Shown: in pieces, positions 1-4,354 of the stretch
Layout of the letters: every line of letters starts with the position of its first letter
How positions within the stretch are numbered: position 1 is the stretch's first letter
Assembly (NCBI GenBank): GCA_902803305.1
Contig: CADCPL010000185.1
Location: 1 to 6,243, forward strand
Reading direction: 5' to 3'
DNA: 6,243 nt
DNA from: an uncultured Lachnospiraceae bacterium
GTDB taxonomy: Bacteria; Bacillota; Clostridia; Lachnospirales; Lachnospiraceae
Position numbers and translations under genes: made by a program
The notes under the pieces: model-generated
Told to the model about the DNA's origin: nothing
Database searches by the model: none
What the model saw: only the letters and a program-made list of their open reading frames with translations

Positions 1-375
1 CCTTTCAAGCATAACGGTTCAAAGCTTGAATACGATCCGGCGACGAAGCTTTATATGTATTCGGAATACGGTCAGAAGCATGTTGATGCGGGCAACAACA
101 ATGAGCCTCTCGGATTCACGAACGTACTTCTGCAGGATGCCAGATATGTCAAGTTTGACGATAACGGATACATGATGTTCCATGCGATCGACTTCAAACG
201 TGACGGCTGGTTCATTACACAGGGTAAGGCTATTCCGGTCACCTGGTCCAAGGAAGACGAAGTAACACCTACACATTACTTTGACAAGGACGGCAACGAG
301 ATAGTCCTCAACACAGGTAAGACATACGTTGCGCTCATTCCCGATGATAAGTGGGGCGGACTTAATATTCAGTAA
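1..375 (+). CDS. YerB-like DUF3048 protein, C-terminal part (partial)
   Basis: The reading frame is open from the first base of the window to a TAA at 373-375, giving the last 124 residues of a longer protein; the start is outside. The visible part matches the C-terminal domain of the DUF3048 family (B. subtilis YerB): an 'NVLLQDARY' strand, then 'GWFITQGKAIPVTWSK', then 'YFDKDGNEIVLNTGKTYVAL' split over the final third, which is the family's characteristic Gly-Lys-Trp and Gly-Lys-Thr-Tyr strand pattern. From family knowledge, YerB-type proteins are secreted, usually lipid-anchored proteins of the cell envelope with no established biochemical role. Whether this copy has a lipobox cannot be seen. 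If it does, it would be a client of the downstream Lgt. The gene is closed by an intrinsic terminator starting about 12 bases after the stop, so it ends its transcription unit. Family assignment is by recalled motif pattern, fairly sure. Confidence 0.82.
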   Translation, partial: PFKHNGSKLEYDPATKLYMYSEYGQKHVDAGNNNEPLGFTNVLLQDARYVKFDDNGYMMFHAIDFKRDGWFITQGKAIPVTWSKEDEVTPTHYFDKDGNEIVLNTGKTYVALIPDDKWGGLNIQ

Positions 376-386
376 CTCATGACATG

Positions 387-417
387 AAAGTGGCGCGGAC
401 AATGTCCGCGCCATTTT
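387..417 (+). terminator. Rho-independent terminator after the DUF3048 gene
   Basis: A perfect 10-bp GC-rich stem, TGGCGCGGAC (391-400) pairing with GTCCGCGCCA (404-413), encloses a 3-base AAT loop and runs straight into TTTT (414-417). Upstream AAAG (387-390) can extend the stem by three A-T pairs and one G-U pair, to about 14 bp. The flanking A and T runs make it potentially bidirectional, but the only gene it clearly serves is the DUF3048 gene, whose stop is 12 bases upstream. It separates that gene from lgt. Confidence 0.9.
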
Positions 418-436
418 AAGATTAAAGGATCAGGTT

Positions 437-457
437 ATGGATCCGGCAAGGAGATAA
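437..457 (+). other. Possible 6-codon leader mini-ORF before lgt
   Basis: ATG GAT CCG GCA AGG AGA TAA reads MDPARR. It is preceded by AAAGGA (424-429), 7 bases before the ATG, a good Shine-Dalgarno match. Its two Arg codons, AGG AGA, are the same bases as the lgt ribosome binding site, and its stop ends one base before the lgt GTG. Translation of the mini-ORF would therefore cover, then release, the lgt start region. It may be chance: no homology test is possible on six residues. Confidence 0.25.
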
Positions 458-458
458 A

Positions 459-1241
459 GTGGCGATCGATCTGTTCAGTATAGGAAGATTTACGGTACAC
501 GGTTACGGGCTTATGATCGGTATCGGTTTTCTGGCGGCGGTATTTGTCGGAAGTTATCTGGCGAAGAAGAGCGGCCTGTCTGATAATGATTTTGTGAACA
601 TGGCTATGTTCGTACTCATAATAGGGTTCCTGGGCGGAAAGCTGCTGCACGTGATCGTCGAATTCCGTGCGTTCCTTGAGGATCCGTTATCGGTGATCGG
701 GTCGGAAGGTTTTGTCGTATACGGCGGGATAATCACCGGCATTGCAACAATATACGCATACTGCAGGATAAAAAAACTCGAGTTTATCCGGTACATTGAT
801 CTGTTTGCCGCATCCGTTCCGATCAATCAGGCGCTTGGACGGATAGGATGTCTTCTTGCGGGATGTTGTTACGGAAAGAGGACAACGTCAGGTTTTTCAC
901 TTGTTTTCCCGGAAAGGTGCTGCGCGCCGGCCGGCGTTCCGCTCCTTCCCACACAGCCTATCATGGCAGCGGGCAATTTTATCATATTTGCGGTCCTGGT
1001 CGTGTTGTGGCTCCGCGGGTATGACAAAAAGAAGGGACTGATGACATCGCTTTACCTTATCATGTACAGCGTGGGAAGGTTCTTTATTGAGTTCCTCCGG
1101 GATGATGAGAGAGGAAGCGTCGGAGTACTGTCAACGTCGCAGTTCATTTCATTGTTTATTTTTGCGGCAGGATCAGTCCTTCTGTTCATTGCCCTGTCAA
1201 AAGACAAGAGATCAAAGGTTTCGGGTGAAAACGATAATTGA
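459..1241 (+). CDS. lgt: Prolipoprotein diacylglyceryl transferase (Lgt family)
   Basis: Lgt is a polytopic membrane enzyme that moves diacylglycerol from phosphatidylglycerol to the lipobox Cys of prolipoproteins. At 260 residues it has the usual family length. Conserved blocks appear in order: Y16 in 'HGYGLM', 'VYGGI' at 87-91, 'GRIGCLLAGCCYGK' at 127-140 (the Lgt signature region), 'PTQ' at 164-166, and 'GRFFIEFLR' at 206-214. By pattern alignment R128 and R207 correspond to the E. coli arginines R143 and R239, and E211 to E243. Three positions differ from E. coli: Y88 for H103, C131 for N146 and C136 for E151; a similar Cys-rich core is, as I recall, common in clostridial members. About seven hydrophobic segments are visible. 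The GTG start is chosen because AAGGAG (448-453) lies 5 bases upstream and the N-terminus fits the family. The stop overlaps the next gene by 4 bases, so the two are likely coupled. The family call is firm; canonical activity is less certain. Confidence 0.92.
   Translation: MAIDLFSIGRFTVHGYGLMIGIGFLAAVFVGSYLAKKSGLSDNDFVNMAMFVLIIGFLGGKLLHVIVEFRAFLEDPLSVIGSEGFVVYGGIITGIATIYAYCRIKKLEFIRYIDLFAASVPINQALGRIGCLLAGCCYGKRTTSGFSLVFPERCCAPAGVPLLPTQPIMAAGNFIIFAVLVVLWLRGYDKKKGLMTSLYLIMYSVGRFFIEFLRDDERGSVGVLSTSQFISLFIFAAGSVLLFIALSKDKRSKVSGENDN
1223..1241 (+). promoter_or_regulatory. RBS and TTGA coupling junction deciding the DUF2974 start
   Basis: GGGTGA (1223-1228) sits 9 bases before a TTG at 1238-1240, and this TTG overlaps the lgt stop TGA (1239-1241) in the tetranucleotide TTGA. 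The encoded N-terminus, MKNITDYVDRY, is a plausible family start, and I see no better start with an RBS just downstream. The overlap predicts stop-restart translational coupling with lgt. Confidence 0.7.
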
Positions 1242-2335
1242 AGAACATTACGGATTACGTAGACAGATATAAGGATGTTTCGTTTGAGGAGAAGCCGTTT
1301 AACAAAGTTGATGCGCTTGTCCTGTCGCAGTTTTCGTATTTCAAACTGGACGGTTTTGTGCCGTCGGTGGGACCGATGCTTGAGAACGTAACGATCAGGA
1401 GTATCGCACAGCATGAAAACGTCTCCGATCTGTTTTCCGATGAGAGGTATGCAAGAGAAAACAGGGCTCTGTTCGATGCGATGGCCGGTTCAAAGAGATT
1501 CGGGGATATCGGGCTCAACCACTATATCGATCTTGTCAGCAACAGGTGGGAAATGCAGTTTTCCGCCGTGACGATGTATCTTGCTCCGGGCGTGACTCAT
1601 GTTGTTTTCAGAGGGACAGATGAGACTCTTATCGGTTGGAAGGAAGACTTCAACATGGCTTTCATGACGATCCCCGCACAGATCAAAGCGGTCGATTATC
1701 TCCATTATGCAGCCGAGCGTATAAAGGGTGATTTTACGGTCGGAGGGCACTCAAAGGGAGGGAATCTCGCCGTGTACAGTGCGATGAAGTGTTCCGGACT
1801 TGTCAGGGACAGGATCAGGCTCATATATTCTCAGGACGGTCCGGGCTTTACAAGGGAGGTTCTGGAGGATGCGGATTTTGATGCCGTCTCAGAAAGGATA
1901 GAGAAGTATGTTCCGCATTCATCAATAATCGGCATGCTGCTTCAGTCCCAGGAACAGTACAAGGTGATCCAGGCAAGGAGCATCGGGATACTTCAGCATG
2001 ATCCTTTTAACTGGATCGTAGAGGATGATGATTTTATATACAGGGATGATATCGCGGGCAGGTACGGGATGTCGGATGCTTCGGTCAATGAGTGGGCAAG
2101 ACGAGCCGATCCCGAGGAGATGAAGGTGCTCGTCGACAAGATATATGAAGTGTTCATATCGGCGGGTGTGGATGATCTTAATGACATAATACCCAACATG
2201 ACAAATATAATGCAGAATGCCAAAACCGTTATGGATAACATGGATGATACGGAAAGGCAGAGGGTAAAGGCCGTATTATCGGCATTTGCACACTGCGTAA
2301 AAGAGCAGGTAAAGGATAAGATCCCGTTCGTATAA
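1238..2335 (+). CDS. DUF2974 (Mbeg1-like) alpha/beta-hydrolase-fold protein
   Basis: The 365-residue protein, with no signal peptide or membrane helix, has the lipase-like layout of the DUF2974 family. 'FRGTDETLIGWKEDFN' (124-139) comes first, then the nucleophile elbow 'GGHSKGGNLAVY' (169-180), then 'SQDGPGF' (198-204) and 'QHDPFNW' (253-259). S172 is the predicted nucleophile, D200 a likely acid and H254 a likely catalytic His; this triad is inferred from spacing and fold knowledge. The family is widespread in Firmicutes and its substrate is not known to me, so a lipase, esterase or thioesterase role is only suggested. The last third (about 275-365) is Asp/Glu-rich and probably helical. The start is TTG, fused to the lgt stop by a 4-base overlap, so expression is probably tied to lgt. 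Its stop is 2 bases from the stop of the convergent traX-like gene, with no terminator between them. Confidence 0.85.
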   Translation: MKNITDYVDRYKDVSFEEKPFNKVDALVLSQFSYFKLDGFVPSVGPMLENVTIRSIAQHENVSDLFSDERYARENRALFDAMAGSKRFGDIGLNHYIDLVSNRWEMQFSAVTMYLAPGVTHVVFRGTDETLIGWKEDFNMAFMTIPAQIKAVDYLHYAAERIKGDFTVGGHSKGGNLAVYSAMKCSGLVRDRIRLIYSQDGPGFTREVLEDADFDAVSERIEKYVPHSSIIGMLLQSQEQYKVIQARSIGILQHDPFNWIVEDDDFIYRDDIAGRYGMSDASVNEWARRADPEEMKVLVDKIYEVFISAGVDDLNDIIPNMTNIMQNAKTVMDNMDDTERQRVKAVLSAFAHCVKEQVKDKIPFV

Positions 2336-2337
2336 TG

Positions 2338-3084
2338 TCAGATGATGAGCCTGGATATCAGATAGACGATGAGCAGGTGAGCGGGATAGAATATATAAAA
2401 CGCATACTTGAATCTCGGCTTTTTGTCCGGATCATAGAAGTAGAGCAGTACGAACGAGATGGGTGCGTATTTTTCCCAGCATGTGGCGGCGGCTCCTGCC
2501 AGCAGGCGGAACGGCCCGGCATCATTTGCAAAGTAAAGTACCGCAACTACCAGCATGCATTTCCATGAATAGTCAAGGTGCATAAGATATGCCGCATCCG
2601 CAAAAGAGATCACCGCACAGATCTGCGCCAGATATACGACGGGCTTTGACAGACCGAGAGTGTTCTGCCCGAGAAAGCGGACAAAAGCAAGCATCAAAAG
2701 AGCTACAAGGAATGTGAGCATTATGTTCTGGTGATCAAGGTAAAGCGGTTTTCCGTAGAGTCCGAGATCAAACGGGACTTCCGATATGATCGCAAATATC
2801 GCAAGCCTCAGAATATATTTCCGGAGGTTTTTTGTCCGAAAGAAACCTTCCACCAGGAAGAAGGCAAATATAGGAAAAGCCAGACGACCGACGCCGCGGC
2901 ATACGGTATATACTTTGTTGACCGTCGTGTATCCTTCGGGGGAGATATCCATGCCGTGCATTACCATGTAGTTGTGCAGAACGCCGTAGCCGAAATGGTC
3001 TATGAGCATGAGAGCACACGCGATGACCTTCAGCACGGTGCAAGACAGTTTTATTTTGTTGAGAGTCGATCCGTTTTTATCCAT
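2338..3084 (-). CDS. TraX-family multi-pass membrane protein
   Basis: The 248-residue protein is hydrophobic, with about eight likely membrane segments. It carries the TraX family landmarks in order (numbering from the ATG): 'LIDH' at 27-30, 'GRLAFPIFAFFLVEGF' at 66-81, 'SEVPFDL' at 101-107, 'QNIMLT' at 119-124, and 'FYPAHLLI' at 232-239. F-plasmid TraX acetylates the N-terminus of pilin, and relatives in Firmicutes chromosomes are annotated TraX or acyltransferase-like without a tested role. No conjugation or pilin gene is present here, so I give no gene symbol. The ATG at 3084-3082 is preferred, though it lacks a good Shine-Dalgarno. A GTG at 3102-3100 would add six residues, but it has no RBS either and would lie upstream of the best -10 element. 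The gene converges on the DUF2974 gene (2-base gap) and diverges from the TPR lipoprotein gene. Confidence 0.85.
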   Translation of the reverse strand: MDKNGSTLNKIKLSCTVLKVIACALMLIDHFGYGVLHNYMVMHGMDISPEGYTTVNKVYTVCRGVGRLAFPIFAFFLVEGFFRTKNLRKYILRLAIFAIISEVPFDLGLYGKPLYLDHQNIMLTFLVALLMLAFVRFLGQNTLGLSKPVVYLAQICAVISFADAAYLMHLDYSWKCMLVVAVLYFANDAGPFRLLAGAAATCWEKYAPISFVLLYFYDPDKKPRFKYAFYIFYPAHLLIVYLISRLII

Positions 3085-3092
3085 TCCAATAG

Positions 3093-3101
3093 ATTTTAGC
3101 A
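3093..3101 (-). promoter_or_regulatory. Candidate extended -10 promoter of the traX-like gene
   Basis: On the - strand the sequence reads TGCTAAAAT, a TGn extended -10 followed by TAAAAT (5 of 6 to TATAAT). The ATG at 3084 begins 9 bases downstream of it, so transcription would start at or within a few bases of the start codon, giving a nearly leaderless message. I see no convincing -35 at 15-18 bases upstream; extended -10 promoters can work without one. This is a short, AT-rich match and could be chance. Confidence 0.35.
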
Positions 3102-3107
3102 CAACGC

Positions 3108-3118
3108 AGGTGAATATG
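3108..3118 (+). promoter_or_regulatory. RBS deciding the start of the TPR lipoprotein
   Basis: AGGTGA (3108-3113) lies immediately upstream of ATG 3116-3118, leaving 5 bases between AGG and the ATG. The same frame is open further upstream (an ATG at 3002), but only the 3116 start places a lysine-containing n-region and lipobox signal peptide at the N-terminus, so it is the start used here. Confidence 0.75.
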
Positions 3119-4159
3119 AAACATCAAACATTATCAAAGATCATAGCGATAGGTTTTGCAGCCGCGCTCCTTACAGGCTGCAACGATACGGAGAGTGCGT
3201 CGCAGACCGCTTCGGATGCACTTGCCGCGGGAGACTATGAAACCGCGGTTCAGGTGGCATCGTCCGCCATAGAGTCGGGCGCCGGGGATAAGCAGCTTTA
3301 CAGGGCAAAAGCCATAGCTCTTTTGGCAAGGGGAGATTATGAACAGGCCGAGAGTACATTCCTGCAGGCCTTTTCGTGCTCGAACGGGTTCATAGACCGA
3401 TTCGATATAGACAGTTCATATTATATGGCCGTGGCTCAGTTCAAAAAGGGAGAACACGCACAGGCAAAAGAGACACTTGATTCGATAATCGCACTCAGAC
3501 CGAAGGAAGACGGTGCCTATTATCTTCGCGGCAAGGTTGAACTTGCCATGCAAGACAAGGAGAGTGCGCTGGCTGATTTTGACAGAACGGTAACTCTTGC
3601 TCCGGAGAATTACGACAGGTATGTCGGGATATACGAGGATCTGCATTCAAGAGGATATGACGGTGAAGCGTCCTCGTATCTTGAAAAGGCCATGTCTGCG
3701 GGAAATAAGCTGTCGGACTACAACAAGGGTGTGCTCGAATATTACCTCGGCTCATACACGGATGCCAGGAATGACCTTGAGAATGCAAGGAAAAAAACCG
3801 ACAACGAAAATCTTACCCTGTATCTGGGCAAGACTTATGAAGCGCTCGGTGATGACGGATACGCAATGTCGATATATGAGGAGTTCGTAAGGCTGAACCC
3901 GAATGCGGGAAGGATATATGACCAGCTGGCTTCGTGTCAGATCAAAAAGGGTGATTATGAAGGTGCGCTCACCACGATAGAATCCGGATTGTCACTCGGA
4001 GGCGGAGACGGTATGCAGGGTCTCATGTTCAACAGGGTTGTGGCATACGAGCGCAGCTATGATTTTGCAAAGGCAAAGAAAGCGATGGATGAGTACCTGA
4101 AGCTATATCCGGATGATGAAACGGCGGTCAGGGAAAATGTTTTTTTGAGCAGCAGGTAG
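3116..4159 (+). CDS. TPR-repeat lipoprotein
   Basis: The 347-residue protein starts with a lipoprotein signal peptide: MKHQTLSK, a hydrophobic stretch to L19, and the lipobox L-L-T-G-C with C22 as the lipidated residue. The mature protein should be anchored on the outer face of the membrane after Lgt and signal peptidase II processing. The remainder is almost entirely tetratricopeptide repeats, about nine of them, at roughly 29-57, 59-92, 100-131, 132-165, 167-198, 200-231, 232-263, 266-297 and 299-336. They show the usual small-residue and Tyr spacing, for example 'ALLARGDYEQAESTF' and 'YYLRGKVELAMQDKESALADF'. TPR arrays bind proteins, so a scaffold or assembly role in the envelope is reasonable, but no specific function is recognised. 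It is divergent from the traX-like gene. No terminator hairpin with a T run follows it; the next gene has its own promoter. Confidence 0.88.
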   Translation: MKHQTLSKIIAIGFAAALLTGCNDTESASQTASDALAAGDYETAVQVASSAIESGAGDKQLYRAKAIALLARGDYEQAESTFLQAFSCSNGFIDRFDIDSSYYMAVAQFKKGEHAQAKETLDSIIALRPKEDGAYYLRGKVELAMQDKESALADFDRTVTLAPENYDRYVGIYEDLHSRGYDGEASSYLEKAMSAGNKLSDYNKGVLEYYLGSYTDARNDLENARKKTDNENLTLYLGKTYEALGDDGYAMSIYEEFVRLNPNAGRIYDQLASCQIKKGDYEGALTTIESGLSLGGGDGMQGLMFNRVVAYERSYDFAKAKKAMDEYLKLYPDDETAVRENVFLSSR

Positions 4160-4187
4160 AAATCGCAAACTCATTTTTGTACATCAT

Positions 4188-4203
4188 GCACAAGATGTTG
4201 TGG
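4188..4203. promoter_or_regulatory. Candidate NrdR box 1
   Basis: This 16-base site matches the NrdR box consensus ACACWATATATWGTGT at 12 of 16 positions and is strongly palindromic, with CACAA (4189-4193) mirrored by TTGTG (4198-4202). NrdR is the zinc-ribbon/ATP-cone repressor of ribonucleotide reductase genes. Known sites come in pairs about three helical turns apart, and the second match is exactly 32 bp away centre to centre. Confidence 0.65.
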
Positions 4204-4222
4204 TGTTAACAAAAAGTTAACA
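4204..4222. repeat. Inverted repeat TGTTAAC-N5-GTTAACA between the NrdR boxes
   Basis: Perfect 7-bp arms (4204-4210 and 4216-4222) flank AAAAA. It fills the spacer between the two NrdR boxes and overlaps the first three bases of box 2. The low GC content and absence of a following T run argue against a terminator. The arms resemble Rex half-sites, but the 7-base gap between the TTAA cores is wrong for Rex (4). It could bind another dimeric regulator or be incidental. Confidence 0.45.
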
Positions 4223-4235
4223 TAAGATATTGTAT
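4220..4235. promoter_or_regulatory. Candidate NrdR box 2
   Basis: This site matches the NrdR consensus ACACWATATATWGTGT at 13 of 16 positions (mismatches at 4223, 4226 and 4234). Its centre is 32 bp from that of box 1, and it ends 7 bases before the -35 element of the main promoter. It would also lie inside the spacer of a weaker candidate promoter, TTAACA (4217-4222) with CATATT (4239-4244). Confidence 0.68.
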
Positions 4236-4242
4236 TTTCATA

Positions 4243-4271
4243 TTGACTTCTCATTTTTGCAATGCTATATT
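4243..4271 (+). promoter_or_regulatory. Sigma-A promoter of nrdD
   Basis: TTGACT (4243-4248, 5 of 6) and TATATT (4266-4271, 5 of 6) are separated by exactly 17 bases, and TGC just before the -10 gives an extended -10. Transcription would start near 4278, leaving a leader of about 77 bases before the nrdD ATG. It is the strongest promoter in the window. Confidence 0.75.
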
Positions 4272-4311
4272 AATAATCGTCTTCAGACAAATCTTTATCA
4301 ATCGATGAGTG

Positions 4312-4332
4312 GGGTCTTATAAAGGGTCTTAT
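4312..4332 (+). repeat. Direct repeat GGGTCTTAT in the nrdD leader
   Basis: Two exact 9-base copies, at 4312-4320 and 4324-4332, are separated by AAA (12-base period). They sit just upstream of the AGGAAGGGAG ribosome binding site (4334-4343). The role is unknown; it may come from a small tandem duplication or be an RNA-binding element. Confidence 0.45.
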
Positions 4333-4333
4333 T

Positions 4334-4343
4334 AGGAAGGGAG
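4334..4343 (+). promoter_or_regulatory. RBS of nrdD
   Basis: AGGAAGGGAG is purine-rich and contains two overlapping Shine-Dalgarno-like cores. It ends 11 bases before the ATG at 4355, slightly longer than usual spacing. No other in-frame start codon with an RBS lies nearby, and the ATP-cone motif begins right after this ATG, so the start is well supported. Confidence 0.7.
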
Positions 4344-4354
4344 TAGTCAGTAGT

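Larger units (their letters stand above)
4160..4354. other. Regulatory intergenic region upstream of nrdD
   Basis: This AT-rich 195-base gap contains, in order, two NrdR-box-like palindromes with an inverted repeat between them, a sigma-A promoter, and a leader of about 77 bases with a short direct repeat and the nrdD ribosome binding site. I find no intrinsic terminator for the preceding TPR gene, no small-RNA gene and no recognisable riboswitch. Confidence 0.7.

Noticed and set aside
554..826. A - strand 90-codon frame inside lgt, and similar frames at 1052-1414 and 1490-1750.
   Set aside because: Antisense to well-supported genes, with no recognisable motifs.
2335..2568. A 77-codon + strand ORF starting in a TAATG overlap with the DUF2974 stop.
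   Set aside because: It is wholly antisense to the traX-like gene, whose family motifs are clear; its translation has no recognisable domain, and the overlap arises by chance from the tight convergent stops.
2338..3102. Evidence for a conjugative element because of the TraX similarity.
   Set aside because: No relaxase, coupling protein, pilin, integrase or attachment repeats are present; TraX-family genes occur in ordinary Firmicutes chromosomes.
3002..3115. An upstream ATG extending the TPR lipoprotein by 38 residues.
   Set aside because: It would bury the signal peptide and lipobox internally and overlap the start of the traX-like gene; the ATG at 3116 has its own RBS.
4189..4202. CACAA-GATG-TTGTG as a terminator hairpin for the TPR gene.
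   Set aside because: The stem is only 5 bp, AT-rich, and not followed by a T run; it fits an NrdR box better.
4204..4222. A Rex operator, because of the TGTTAA and TTAACA arms.
   Set aside because: The Rex consensus has 4 bases between the TTAA cores; here there are 7.
4305..4322. A 5-codon mini-ORF (MSGVL) in the nrdD leader.
   Set aside because: There is no Shine-Dalgarno upstream and no relation to the nrdD start; very short ORFs are expected by chance.
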